Origin: Chitinophaga terrae (ex Kim and Jung 2007)
GTDB taxonomy: Bacteria > Bacteroidota > Bacteroidia > Chitinophagales > Chitinophagaceae
Length of the DNA stretch: 64,000 bases
Assembly (NCBI RefSeq): GCF_900107795.1
Contig: NZ_FNRL01000020.1
Coordinates: forward strand, 1 to 64,000
Reading direction: 5' to 3'
The notes beneath the pieces were generated by a model. That model searched no databases and was not told where the DNA came from. It saw only the letters and a program-made list of their open reading frames with translations. Of the stretch, positions 46,026 to 55,613 are shown one piece after another (the first letter of the stretch is position 1; the number at the start of each line of letters is the position of its first letter). The position numbers and the translations under genes were made by a program.

Positions 46026-47591
46026 ATGAAAAGTAGTCTGTATATCACATATAAACATCTTTGGTGCTTATGCACTGTAGTAGCTTTATTTGCCTGCAAG
46101 AAAAGCGGGAAGGGAGGGCTGACGCCCGATGTTATCGCCGGAAGCCCGGTGTACCCTGCGCCCCCGGCCATGTGGATGCAACCTGCCGGCGGCCAGCCAT
46201 ATTATTCTTCCGGCTTTGCAGGGGATCCCATGCCCTTTTATGATAATGGCGTTTACCATATTTTTTACCTGCACGACGGCGACTGGACCTCTTACGGTTA
46301 CCATCCCATTCATACTTTTGAAACGAACGATTTTTCCCGCTACCAGTATAAAGGAAGAGTAATGCCTTTTGGAAATGCAGACCAGCCGGATACAAAGATC
46401 GGAACAGGATCGGTGATCAAAGCAGGGGATAAGTATTACATGTATTATACTTATTCGGATGAAAAGAACTGGGCTTTCGGGAAATCGAGAGAATGTATCA
46501 TGTATGCTACCAGCACCGACCTGAAGAGCTGGACTAAACATTACGGTTATACGATCTATTCGCCGGAGGGATTTACGGACCTGTATAATTTCAGGGATGC
46601 AGAAGTTATATACAACAAAGAAGCCAACGAGTACCTGATGCTGGTTGCCTCCAGGTATAATAACAGGGCCGTTATCACGCAATTCACTACAAAAGATCCG
46701 GCGGCGGATAACTGGACCTACAAGGGTTTGTTTTATACGGCGGATGTTGATAATTATGTGATGATGGAATGTCCTAACCTGTTTAAATTCGGTAATTACT
46801 GGTATCTTGTATTCTCCGAAAACGGCGCGCATCCTATGGTGCATTATCGCTACAGCAATTCAATGAACGGGCCATGGACCAAACCGGCGAACGATATATT
46901 GGACGGTTCCTATTTTTACGCGGGTAAAACTGCCGGTAATGAAACGGAACGCTACCTCGTTGGTTGGACGCCCCGGAATGCCGACAACGGCGACAATGGC
47001 GACAGGCTTTGGGGCGGCAACCTGGTTTCGCACCAATTGTCGCAGAACCCCGATGGTACGCTGAATGTAAAACTGCCGGCGGCGACAGAGAAAAGGATTT
47101 CAGATCCGATCGCTCCACGTACGGTATTTAAAGATGCGGCAATCCAGCAGGACCAGGAAAATATTATTTTTAAAACGGCTGCTGATCCTGCATACATCGT
47201 TTTCGACCAGGTAAGCGGGAAGAAAATGATAACAGCCACCATTACGGGAGCAGATATCAATGCACAGTTTGGCCTGGCTTTCGGGATGGATAAATCGTTT
47301 GGCCAGGGTAACCGTTACATACTTGACATCAATGGGGTGGCGAAGCGTATTGCCAGCGTTTATATGAATGGCGGCGCAGCGCGCACCAATGCCGCTGTAA
47401 ATTATTCCCTGGCCCCGGGAAGGGAGTACCAATTGAAGGTCGTGATAGATGGCACTGTTTGTACCCTGTATATAGATGATAAAGTGGCGCTGACTTCCAG
47501 GATCTATTCGTTGTCTAACAGCTTTTGGGGAATTTACGCCGCCAACAGCAACCTGCAGGTTAAAAATTTGAAATTATACCAGATCAACTAA
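46026..47591 (+). CDS. GH32-like fructanase lipoprotein, RDA variant
   Basis: A 521-residue paralogue of the preceding gene, read from the ATG at 46026 so that the signal peptide (MKSSLYITYK ... ALFAC, C24) is intact; an upstream ATG adds six residues. The five-bladed propeller carries nucleophile D67 (AGDPMPFYD), D191 in FRDAEV (RDA where the family has RDP) and acid/base E248 in MMECPNLF. The C-terminal beta-sandwich ends with SFWGIYAANSN, a motif shared with the neighbour's NWGIFVDHSD. It probably acts with the other GH32 proteins on levan or inulin at the cell surface. Confidence 0.8.
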   Translation: MKSSLYITYKHLWCLCTVVALFACKKSGKGGLTPDVIAGSPVYPAPPAMWMQPAGGQPYYSSGFAGDPMPFYDNGVYHIFYLHDGDWTSYGYHPIHTFETNDFSRYQYKGRVMPFGNADQPDTKIGTGSVIKAGDKYYMYYTYSDEKNWAFGKSRECIMYATSTDLKSWTKHYGYTIYSPEGFTDLYNFRDAEVIYNKEANEYLMLVASRYNNRAVITQFTTKDPAADNWTYKGLFYTADVDNYVMMECPNLFKFGNYWYLVFSENGAHPMVHYRYSNSMNGPWTKPANDILDGSYFYAGKTAGNETERYLVGWTPRNADNGDNGDRLWGGNLVSHQLSQNPDGTLNVKLPAATEKRISDPIAPRTVFKDAAIQQDQENIIFKTAADPAYIVFDQVSGKKMITATITGADINAQFGLAFGMDKSFGQGNRYILDINGVAKRIASVYMNGGAARTNAAVNYSLAPGREYQLKVVIDGTVCTLYIDDKVALTSRIYSLSNSFWGIYAANSNLQVKNLKLYQIN

Positions 47592-47601
47592 TTTATATGC
47601 T

Positions 47602-49074
47602 ATGAGAATACGACACGTTATTATCGCATTGCTTTTGCCGGCACTGGCCTGGGCGCAGGATAAGACAGGGGAATTGCATCGCCCGAAGATCCATTTCAGC
47701 CCTAAGAAGGGATGGATGAACGATCCCAACGGCATGGTTTATTTCAACGGAACCTACCACCTTTTCTTCCAGCATAATCCTCATAACACGGTTTGGGGAC
47801 CTATGCACTGGGGCCATGCTACCAGTAAAGACCTTATTCACTGGAAAGAGCAACCCATCGCACTCTATCCCGACACCCTGGGAACTATTTTTTCCGGAAG
47901 CGCGGTGATAGATACAAAGAATACCGCAGGTTTTGGAAAGAACGCAATGGTAGCGATCTATACCAATCACAATCATAGCCAGGAGCAGGCGGGATCTGAT
48001 AAGTTCCAGAACCAGAGTATTGCGTATAGCCTTGATGAAGGAAAGACCTGGACAAAGTATAAAGGCAACCCCGTATTATCTAACCCGGGCATCCGCGATT
48101 TCCGCGATCCTAAAGTCTCCTGGTATGAAGCCGGTAAGAAGTGGATCATGACGCTGGCTACGAAAGATCACATCACCTTCTATTCTTCCCCTGATCTGAA
48201 ACAATGGAAAGAAGAAAGCCGGTTTGGTGAGAACCTGGGAGCGCATGGCGGGGTGTGGGAATGCCCTGACCTTTTCCCTTTAAATGATAAAGGAAAGGAG
48301 ATATGGGTATTGATCGTGAACATCAATCCCGGCGGGCCTAACGGCGGATCTGCTACCCAGTATTTTACAGGAAGTTTCGACGGGCATGTATTTAAGGCTG
48401 ACCATACGGACATTAAATGGTTGGATTACGGGCCTGATGAATATGCAGGTATCACCTGGTCCAATACGCCTGGCCGCAGGATATTTCTTGGTTGGATGAG
48501 CAACTGGCAATATGCGAATGTTGTTCCTACCGGCAACTGGCGCAGTGCTACTACCATTGCCAGGGATCTGAAACTGGTTAAAACAGGAAAGGGATACCTG
48601 GTAGCTTCCGAGCCGGTGAGGGAATTTAACCGTATCGGCGGCAAGGTATTTAAGGCAGAAAATGTGAGTGCGGATAATTACCAGCTCACCTCGAAAGCAG
48701 GTAAACTGGCTGGCGCTGCCAGGGTAAGCGTATCGCTTCCCAAAGCAGCATCCTTTACCATCACATTGTCGAACAACCAGGGCGAACAAACGGTGATAGG
48801 GTATGATGAGGGAAAACAGGAATATTTCATTGACAGGACGAAATCGGGGGAAACTGGTTTCGAAAAAGGTTTCGCTGGCCGGCACACTGTTCCCCGTTTC
48901 GCAACCGGCGATCCTATGAACCTGACATTGGTTATCGACGATGCATCGGTTGAGTTATTTGCCGACAACGGATTGTCTGTTATGACCAGCATATTTTTCC
49001 CGAAGAATACCTATACGGATATTACGATTTCCGGAGGAGCTCAACTCGGTAAGGTAACTTACCAGGCTTTATAA
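47602..49074 (+). CDS. GH32 exo-fructanase (levanase/inulinase)
   Basis: A canonical GH32 enzyme of 490 residues. The signal peptide (1-18, LPALAWA) has no lipobox, so it is periplasmic. All three motifs are standard: nucleophile D41 in WMNDPNG, D169 in FRDPKV, acid/base E220 in WECPDLF. The C-terminal beta-sandwich (about 345-490) contains the typical DDASVELFADNG segment. It is expected to release fructose from imported oligomers, which supplies both the regulator's ligand and the permease's substrate. Last gene of the operon; a strong terminator follows. Confidence 0.94.
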   Translation: MRIRHVIIALLLPALAWAQDKTGELHRPKIHFSPKKGWMNDPNGMVYFNGTYHLFFQHNPHNTVWGPMHWGHATSKDLIHWKEQPIALYPDTLGTIFSGSAVIDTKNTAGFGKNAMVAIYTNHNHSQEQAGSDKFQNQSIAYSLDEGKTWTKYKGNPVLSNPGIRDFRDPKVSWYEAGKKWIMTLATKDHITFYSSPDLKQWKEESRFGENLGAHGGVWECPDLFPLNDKGKEIWVLIVNINPGGPNGGSATQYFTGSFDGHVFKADHTDIKWLDYGPDEYAGITWSNTPGRRIFLGWMSNWQYANVVPTGNWRSATTIARDLKLVKTGKGYLVASEPVREFNRIGGKVFKAENVSADNYQLTSKAGKLAGAARVSVSLPKAASFTITLSNNQGEQTVIGYDEGKQEYFIDRTKSGETGFEKGFAGRHTVPRFATGDPMNLTLVIDDASVELFADNGLSVMTSIFFPKNTYTDITISGGAQLGKVTYQAL

Positions 49075-49089
49075 CAAACCCGGATCACG

Positions 49090-49128
49090 AAAAAGGGGAA
49101 AGTTGCGTAATGCAGCTTTCCCCTTTTT
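49090..49128. terminator. Strong terminator of fructan operon
   Basis: AAAAAGGGGAAAG (49090-49102) pairs perfectly with CTTTCCCCTTTTT (49116-49128), with an inner TTGC/GCA extension. A-runs and T-runs on the two sides make it bidirectional between the fructan operon and the convergent TlpA-like gene. Confidence 0.92.
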
Positions 49129-49152
49129 AGCTATGGATTCCGGTCCTTTCGT

Positions 49153-50622
49153 TTATTGCTTGTTTGCAAGCCAGATCATGGCAGCTACTTCTGCTACCGC
49201 AGCGTCATCGCCGCCGGCAAAGCCGGTAAAACGGAAACGGATATTCCCGTTCTTGTCTATTACGAACTTCGTAGGAATGCCTGATACTTTGTAACTTTCT
49301 ACGACTTTATTCGCACCGGTTTCAGGATCTTTCAGATCCATCAGCACTTCAAAAGGGTAGTTGTTTTGCGTGATGAATTTTTTTGCACTGGCAGTTGCAT
49401 TGGCTTCTTTTTCCCAGGTATGTACAAACAGGAATTTTACGTTAGGATCGTTCCTGAATTTTTCCTGCGCTTTTTTCATTGCCGGGAAAGAAGCTTTGCA
49501 TGGACCGCACCAGGTTGCCCAGAAGTCCAGTACCACTGTTTTACCTTTAAGTTCTGATAAGGTTACTTTGTTGCCATCTACATCTGTAAGGGTAAAGTCG
49601 GGCGCTTTCTCGTTGATGATCTGGCGGGCAAACTCTTCACGCATTTTAGCGTCAAGGCCTCCTCTCAGGGAGTCGAGATATGCTTCAAATCCGCTGCCGC
49701 CGCGAACTTTAGCATAGGCATCGGCCAGCATTTGCCTGCTGTTGTTGTTCAGCATACCGGCAGCGCCGATTTCAGACAGGCGTTGGAAAGCGCCGGCATC
49801 ATCTCCTTTCGCAAGAAGGATCTTGGCATATGTTTCATTCACAACCGGTCTTACAGGCGTTTCAGCTTCTATTGCACGTTTGATATATACGATCGCTGAA
49901 TCATACTGTTTTTCTTCAAACAGGACATTCACGTATGCGGCCAGGTAACCTGGATAGCCGGTAGCGGCAAACCTGGCCCCGTTTTCATCTTTCTTCGTTG
50001 TACGATAGGAGTAAGACAGATCAATGGCTTTCTTAAACAGTTCTGCGGCTTCTTTATAATGTTTGCCTTTCGCCAGCCGGTAAGCGGGTCCTGCCCAGCC
50101 TTCGCCTTTCCAAAGGTCTGTTTCCGTCATATTCGCATATTCCACTGCCTTGGCCACGTTATCGGCTTCCGCATAAGCGCTTGCCACACTGTTACGGGCG
50201 TAATCATAAGCAATCCTTTCTTTACCGAACTTTTCAGGAGGGAACTTTTTGATCCAGGCTTTGTACAGCGCTTCTTTTTTTACAGGGTCTTTCTCGTCAT
50301 ACACTACCTGTACTTCGTCGCCGCGTACCAGTTCTCCCATCGGGTAACGTTTTTTTGCTGCCACAAGGATAGAATCACTTGTTTTGTTCTTCTTCATTGC
50401 ATAGAACATGTTAGCGGCAAGTATGTAATCTTCTTCTTTTTTTGCCTGCTTTAACAAAGCATACATCTTTGTTTCCAGCAAAGCCTTGTCTTTATCTTCA
50501 CCTTGCGCCAGCTTAAAATAATATTGCCTGAGCGTGTCGGCATTGTTCTTTTGCTGGGCGCCTGCGGTAACCGCTGTAGTAAGCAGGCCTCCGCAGAGTA
50601 AAATAGGAATTAGCTTTTTCAT
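49153..50622 (-). CDS. TlpA-like thiol-disulfide oxidoreductase with TPR region
   Basis: A periplasmic protein of 489 residues read from the ATG at 50622, which gives a standard signal peptide (MKKLIPILLCGGLLTTAVTAGAQ); an ATG 72 bp upstream would hide it. The first 330 residues are helical TPR-like repeats (AVEYANMTETDLWKGEG, YKEAAELFKKAIDLS, YDSAIVYIKRAIEAE). The last 140 are an AhpC/TSA-thioredoxin domain with WCGPC at residues 371-375 and the cis-proline loop SGIPTKF. It could reduce disulfides of, or handle, the substrate imported by the upstream SusCD pair. Similar TPR-thioredoxin fusions are common next to SusCD in this phylum, but their role is not established. Confidence 0.88.
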   Translation of the reverse strand: MKKLIPILLCGGLLTTAVTAGAQQKNNADTLRQYYFKLAQGEDKDKALLETKMYALLKQAKKEEDYILAANMFYAMKKNKTSDSILVAAKKRYPMGELVRGDEVQVVYDEKDPVKKEALYKAWIKKFPPEKFGKERIAYDYARNSVASAYAEADNVAKAVEYANMTETDLWKGEGWAGPAYRLAKGKHYKEAAELFKKAIDLSYSYRTTKKDENGARFAATGYPGYLAAYVNVLFEEKQYDSAIVYIKRAIEAETPVRPVVNETYAKILLAKGDDAGAFQRLSEIGAAGMLNNNSRQMLADAYAKVRGGSGFEAYLDSLRGGLDAKMREEFARQIINEKAPDFTLTDVDGNKVTLSELKGKTVVLDFWATWCGPCKASFPAMKKAQEKFRNDPNVKFLFVHTWEKEANATASAKKFITQNNYPFEVLMDLKDPETGANKVVESYKVSGIPTKFVIDKNGNIRFRFTGFAGGDDAAVAEVAAMIWLANKQ

Positions 50623-50659
50623 AATTGGTGATTGGTTTATTGATAGTGTGATGAAATGA

Positions 50660-50701
50660 CCACTGGTTGTCGTTGTTCGAAGGAATGTTGACAACCAGTG
50701 G
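50660..50701 (-). other. Intercistronic hairpin between susD and tlpA-like gene
   Basis: CCACTGGTTGTC (50660-50671) pairs perfectly with GACAACCAGTGG (50690-50701) around an 18-nt loop, inside the 96-bp gap between the two minus-strand genes. No T-run follows, so it more likely protects the upstream susCD mRNA or lowers read-through than ends transcription. Confidence 0.6.
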
Positions 50702-50718
50702 CCGGAGCATGGTAATTA

Positions 50719-52152
50719 TTATTTGTAGCCCGGGTTCTGCGTGAGGGCAGGATTGGCTACCCGCTGAGCGTCAGGGATCGGGTACAGGATGTCTGTACTG
50801 TTCCATGTAGCAGGGCGCAGGACGCTCATAACGTCATCTGCCCTTGTTTTATCAGCGGGGCTCACCAGGCTTGGGGTACGTTTAAGGTCAAACCAGCGAT
50901 GTCCCCATTCCCCGAATAATTCAGCTTTGCGTTCCTGCTCCACTGCTGCCAGCAAAGCGGCTTTACCAAGACTATTGTCCAGCATTGGCAGTCCCGCCCG
51001 GCTGCGGATACTATCCAGGTCGGCAATGGCATTGGCGTTGGCGCCCAGTTGTGCGCGGGCCTCTGCGCGGATCAGGAACTGCTCTGCATAGCGCAGCATT
51101 ACATTAAATTCGGTTCCTGTTGTGGCGCCGCTGGGTAATACGCGCAGTTTATATTTGGTAATAACATTGTAGTTGCTGCCTGCAATCGGCGTACGGGCAA
51201 CCCAGTTAGCCTTGCGCAGGTCGCCGGCTTCAAATGTATTGTATATGGTATCTTTCAGCGTAACGCCGGGAATAGTACCTGCAGGTGCAGCAAAGCTGCC
51301 GCCTGAATTGTCGGCATTGGTAGTATAGATAGAAAGGCCTGTAATGGTTGCCAGTTGCCAGATGATCTCGTTGCTGGTGTTGCTGAAAACACTGTTAAGG
51401 TCTTTATTCAGGCTGTATAAACCGGAGTTGATCACCAGGCTGGCTGTTGCTTCTGCATTTTTATAATCCCTGGTGTAGAGATAAGCTCTTGCCAGCAGGG
51501 CATTGGCTACCTGTTTGTTGATCCTGCCTCTTAATGCGCTTGGATAGGCATCTGTCAGCAGGCCCTGGGCTTCTGTAAGGTCTTTGATCACCTGTGCCCA
51601 CACCGTAGCGGCAGGCGTACGCGCCAGCGTAGCGTTGCCGATAGGATCATCTGTTAACGGCATTGGCACATCGCCGAAGTAATTAACCAGTTGGAACAAT
51701 ACAAAAGCTCTCCATACCCTGGCTTCTCCCATCAGCTGATTCTTTACAGCCGTCGAAAGCGTGTTGCTTCGTTCAATACCGGCCAACATCGCATTTGCCT
51801 GGTTCAGGCTACCGTAGTTGTTATACCACAGCGTGTTTTCTACCAGGCTGTTGGTAATGGTAATAGCGCTGCTTCCAAATTCATCGTAAAAGGCAGAAGG
51901 TATATTGTTCTGCAATTCATCAGAAGAAAGGCCTGGTAATTCCGTCATCGGGAATAATACTGACCTGACGCTGCTGGCATTGTAAAGTCCCAGGATTGCG
52001 CTGGTTGCCGTTGCATCGGAGGCAAATACCTGGTCTAATCCTACCTGGTTCACAGGAGGACCAATTTCTACCAGTTTCCGGCAGGATGAAAGTGTACAGC
52101 CGCTCAGCAACAAAATTGCAATGGCTTTCTTATTTATTTTAAATGAAAACAT
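50719..52152 (-). CDS. SusD/RagB-like lipoprotein
   Basis: A 477-residue SusD-family lipoprotein with a lipobox (LLLSGC, then TLSSC; the second Cys follows closely) and the usual helical core (GEARVWRAFVLFQLVNYFGDVPMP, VANALLARAYLYTRDYKNAEA). The C-terminal signature is MLRYAEQFLIRAEARAQLG, AVEQERKAELFGEWGHRWFDLKRT and DILYPIPDAQR. It partners the STN-type SusC that ends 13 bp upstream. The substrate is unknown because no degradative enzyme other than the TlpA-like protein is linked. Confidence 0.93.
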   Translation of the reverse strand: MFSFKINKKAIAILLLSGCTLSSCRKLVEIGPPVNQVGLDQVFASDATATSAILGLYNASSVRSVLFPMTELPGLSSDELQNNIPSAFYDEFGSSAITITNSLVENTLWYNNYGSLNQANAMLAGIERSNTLSTAVKNQLMGEARVWRAFVLFQLVNYFGDVPMPLTDDPIGNATLARTPAATVWAQVIKDLTEAQGLLTDAYPSALRGRINKQVANALLARAYLYTRDYKNAEATASLVINSGLYSLNKDLNSVFSNTSNEIIWQLATITGLSIYTTNADNSGGSFAAPAGTIPGVTLKDTIYNTFEAGDLRKANWVARTPIAGSNYNVITKYKLRVLPSGATTGTEFNVMLRYAEQFLIRAEARAQLGANANAIADLDSIRSRAGLPMLDNSLGKAALLAAVEQERKAELFGEWGHRWFDLKRTPSLVSPADKTRADDVMSVLRPATWNSTDILYPIPDAQRVANPALTQNPGYK

Positions 52153-52165
52153 GAGTAATTAGATT

Positions 52166-55100
52166 TTAGAATGAACAGTTAATACCAAATACAATTGTTC
52201 TTAACGGCGGCATGGCAATAGCGCCGGTGCCCAGGCCGGGTGCGCCGCCGGAAACGCTGGTTTCAGGATCGTAAATGTATTTGTTCTTTGCCCAGGTGAA
52301 CAGGTTCTGCGCTTCTGCATATACCCTGAAGTTGCTGAACCGTATTGTTTTCAGCCATTCTTGCGGGAAGCTGTAGCTAAGACTCGCTGATCTGAGTTTC
52401 AGGTAACTGGCATCCCCCCATAATGCAGTAGAACTGCTGTATTGCGTATAGCCGTTATAGATAGGAGTGCCGGAAGTTGATGTGGCCGCCGGGAAGGTAG
52501 CTACATCCCCTTCTTTTCTCCACCTGTCCAGTACGCTGGTGTTCTGGTTGTTCCTGCTGCTGCCGATCGGGGTGGAGATGTTGTTGATAACTCCATTGCG
52601 GTGATTGAACTGCAGGAAGAAACTAAAGTCCCAGTTCTTGTAACTGATGGTATTGCTCATACCTCCGAAGAACGGGGTACCGGCGTTGATCACTTTCCGG
52701 TCGTTGTTAAAATCGATTGATCCGTCGCCGTTCTGGTCCTGGTATTGCGGGATACCTGTTTTAGGATCATAACCGGTGTATATATATCTTCTTACCACAT
52801 CAATAGGCTGGCCTATCAGGTAGCTGCTGGCATAAAAAGATTTCTCTATACCCGGGAAGCTAACCAGTTTATTTGCAGGGAAGGTGATGTTGAAGGAAGT
52901 GGTCCACCCGAAATCATAGCGTTTCAGGTTCAGTGTATTCAGTTCCAGTTCTATCCCGCTGTTCTGTACAAGCGCCGGCATGTTAGCAGCGTAACTGTTA
53001 TAACCCGATTGGGTAGGCAACGCGGCGTATAACAACTGATCGCCCGACCTGTTCCGGTAATAATCGCCGCTGAATTTGATCCTGTCGTTCAGCACATTGA
53101 ATTCAAGACCGAACTCGAGTTTTTTGGTAGTTTCCCATTTCACGCCGGGGTTAGGCAAGGTACCCCGGTAGAGTGCCAGTTGGTTCTGGTAGGTACCCGC
53201 GCTGGAAAGCAGTGCCAGGTAAGTGTAATTGGTGATCTGGTCATTACCCGTAGTTCCGTAACTGGCCCTTACTTTACCATAATCCAGCCAGCTTAAATGT
53301 TCCTTGAAGAAGTTTTCTTCTGTGAATATCCAGGCGGCTCCTACTGCGCCGAAGTTGCCAATGGCGTTATCAGGTCCGAACCTTGAACTGGCATCACGGC
53401 GGAAAGTTAAATTCAACAGGTATTTTTTATCCCAGTTATAATTAACACGGCCGTAGAGGGAAGCGAATTTATAATCGAAGTAGTTATTGTAACTAACGGT
53501 TACCAGGCCGGCTCCCATTAATGTGCCCAACAGCGCTTCGCTGCTGTAATTAGCGCCATTCAGGAAATTGCCGTTGGCGAGGCTGCGTTGTAAAGTACCG
53601 CCAACCATGGCATTCAGCGAAGATTTACCCCAGTCGTAAGAATAATCCAACGTTGGTTCTATGATGTAATTCTGTGTTTTGTTGGTAGTAAATACTGCTG
53701 AAGAAGTAGGGTTATTGGCAGGGTTGTATGAGGATGCAGGATTTCTTGTATTCTGTTCCAACCCTGTATTGGTATACCCCACGTTCAATTTGAAATTAAG
53801 GTTTTTGATAATGGTATAGCGGAGATTAGCGCTGGCCATGAAATTGGTGGTGGTATTATAGATCTTCCTGTTGAGCAGGGCGAGGGGATTGGTGAAACCG
53901 GTAACCCAGGCCAGCTTACCATCTTTGTCGTACAATGGCATGTTAGGAGGAAGATTATAGGAAGAAGTAAGATCGCTTGTCGGCAATACTCCTTTATCGT
54001 TGGAGTAATTGACAGTGGTGCTGATAGAGAATTTATTGTTGGCTGAAGTATGATCAGCAGATAACCTGCCCGTGAGCCGCATATCGTTGAAATCGCCGGG
54101 AAATACCGTTGTTTCTTTATGATAGCCGCCGCTCAGGAGGTAATGTGTTTTGGTATCGCCGCCTGAAACAGAGGCCTGTGCATCGGTTGACCTGGCAGTA
54201 CCGCCGATCAGGAGCCGTTGCCAGTCGGTATAGGCATTCTGATCCCACTGCGTCAGTTCAGGCGCATTGGCTGTAGTGGGGGTGAGGCCATCGTTGGCAA
54301 AAGCTTCTCTTCTCAGGTCCAGGTATTGCTGGGTGTTCATCATTGGGATGAAGCGGGCTACTTTTCCTGAACCGGTATATACGTTAGCGTTAACTTTTGT
54401 TTTGCCGGATTTACCTTTTTTAGTGGTAATGAGGATAACGCCATTGGCGCCCCTTGCTCCGTAGATAGCGGTAGCATCTGCATCTTTGAGGATGTCCATA
54501 CGCTCGATGTCATCCGGGTTGATCATGCTGAACGGGCTGATCCCGCCATTGGCGCCGCTGGTACCCCAGGCATTCAGGTTGTCTGTTACCGGCTGGCCTC
54601 CGCTGTAGTTGGTGAACGGAACGCCGTCGATCACGTACAACGGCAGGTTACCACTGTTCATAGAGCCCTGGCCGCGGATCTGCACTACTGCAGCGCTGCC
54701 CGGCAAACCGTTCTGCTGGGTGATCTGTACGCCGGGGATGCGGCCAGGCAACGCAGCCAGTACGTTAGACACAGGCTGGGTGCTGATCTCGGCGGCTGTG
54801 ATACTGCTCACTGAGCCGGTGTTCATACGTTTGGTGGTGGTGCCGTAACCGATCACCACTGCTTCGTCAAGCCCTTTTACCGCCTGCGTCAGCGCCTGGT
54901 CGATCACAGTGCGGTTGTTAACAGGAACGCGTACAACGTCGTACGATACATAGGAAAACACGATCTGTGCATTTGGCGGCACATTCCTGAGCGTATATTG
55001 TCCTGCGTCGTTCGTCATCGTGCCAAAAGGGGTTCCGGGGATAACAACGGATACAGAAGGCAAACGATTGCCCTTCTCGTCTGTTACCACACCGCTGACG

Positions 55101-55486
55101 GTGATCCCTTTTTCCTGTTGCGGCGCCGTTGCATTATGGGCGTCTTTGGCCCTGATAATAATAAAGTTGCCGGATCTTGAATAAGTGAACGGCTGGTTGC
55201 TGAACAACAACCTCAGTACTGTATTCAATTCCTCGTTCTTTACCAGGAGGGTAACAGGAGCCGCCTGTTTCAACTGGTTCTTACCATAAATGAAACTAAG
55301 TCCTGTCTTTTTCTCGATTTCCTGGATCGCCTTTTCCATGCTATCCCCGTTCAGGTTCATGGTTACTTTCTGGGCAAATGACTGTACTCCTGCAAGCAGG
55401 CAGCAACACAACAGGCATAAGCTGAAAATCGTTGTCTTTACTGATCGCTGCGAAAGGAGTCGTCTCCCTGGCTGTTTTACATGCAT
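52166..55486 (-). CDS. SusC-type TonB transporter with STN signalling domain
   Basis: A 1106-residue outer membrane transporter of the FecA-like SusC kind. After a signal peptide (about 1-38) comes an STN domain (about 40-110, VTMNLNGDSMEKAIQEIEKK ... FTYSRSGNFIII), which contacts a FecR anti-sigma factor when substrate is bound. Then come the carboxypeptidase-like domain (about 125-205), the plug (about 215-345) and the barrel ending in FGINCSF. The FecR and ECF sigma genes lie directly upstream, so uptake of its substrate should switch on its own transcription. Substrate unknown. Confidence 0.94.
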   Translation of the reverse strand: MHVKQPGRRLLSQRSVKTTIFSLCLLCCCLLAGVQSFAQKVTMNLNGDSMEKAIQEIEKKTGLSFIYGKNQLKQAAPVTLLVKNEELNTVLRLLFSNQPFTYSRSGNFIIIRAKDAHNATAPQQEKGITVSGVVTDEKGNRLPSVSVVIPGTPFGTMTNDAGQYTLRNVPPNAQIVFSYVSYDVVRVPVNNRTVIDQALTQAVKGLDEAVVIGYGTTTKRMNTGSVSSITAAEISTQPVSNVLAALPGRIPGVQITQQNGLPGSAAVVQIRGQGSMNSGNLPLYVIDGVPFTNYSGGQPVTDNLNAWGTSGANGGISPFSMINPDDIERMDILKDADATAIYGARGANGVILITTKKGKSGKTKVNANVYTGSGKVARFIPMMNTQQYLDLRREAFANDGLTPTTANAPELTQWDQNAYTDWQRLLIGGTARSTDAQASVSGGDTKTHYLLSGGYHKETTVFPGDFNDMRLTGRLSADHTSANNKFSISTTVNYSNDKGVLPTSDLTSSYNLPPNMPLYDKDGKLAWVTGFTNPLALLNRKIYNTTTNFMASANLRYTIIKNLNFKLNVGYTNTGLEQNTRNPASSYNPANNPTSSAVFTTNKTQNYIIEPTLDYSYDWGKSSLNAMVGGTLQRSLANGNFLNGANYSSEALLGTLMGAGLVTVSYNNYFDYKFASLYGRVNYNWDKKYLLNLTFRRDASSRFGPDNAIGNFGAVGAAWIFTEENFFKEHLSWLDYGKVRASYGTTGNDQITNYTYLALLSSAGTYQNQLALYRGTLPNPGVKWETTKKLEFGLEFNVLNDRIKFSGDYYRNRSGDQLLYAALPTQSGYNSYAANMPALVQNSGIELELNTLNLKRYDFGWTTSFNITFPANKLVSFPGIEKSFYASSYLIGQPIDVVRRYIYTGYDPKTGIPQYQDQNGDGSIDFNNDRKVINAGTPFFGGMSNTISYKNWDFSFFLQFNHRNGVINNISTPIGSSRNNQNTSVLDRWRKEGDVATFPAATSTSGTPIYNGYTQYSSSTALWGDASYLKLRSASLSYSFPQEWLKTIRFSNFRVYAEAQNLFTWAKNKYIYDPETSVSGGAPGLGTGAIAMPPLRTIVFGINCSF

Positions 55487-55613
55487 AGCTTTGTTTGGTT
55501 GATAATTGATTAAAATCCCGTTTGTTTTAACGGTTGGTTTTTGACAATACTTTCCCTGCCTTTAAAGCTTGGTGGACTTTATAGGAAGTAACCTGGTTTG
55601 GTGCATGCTTACG

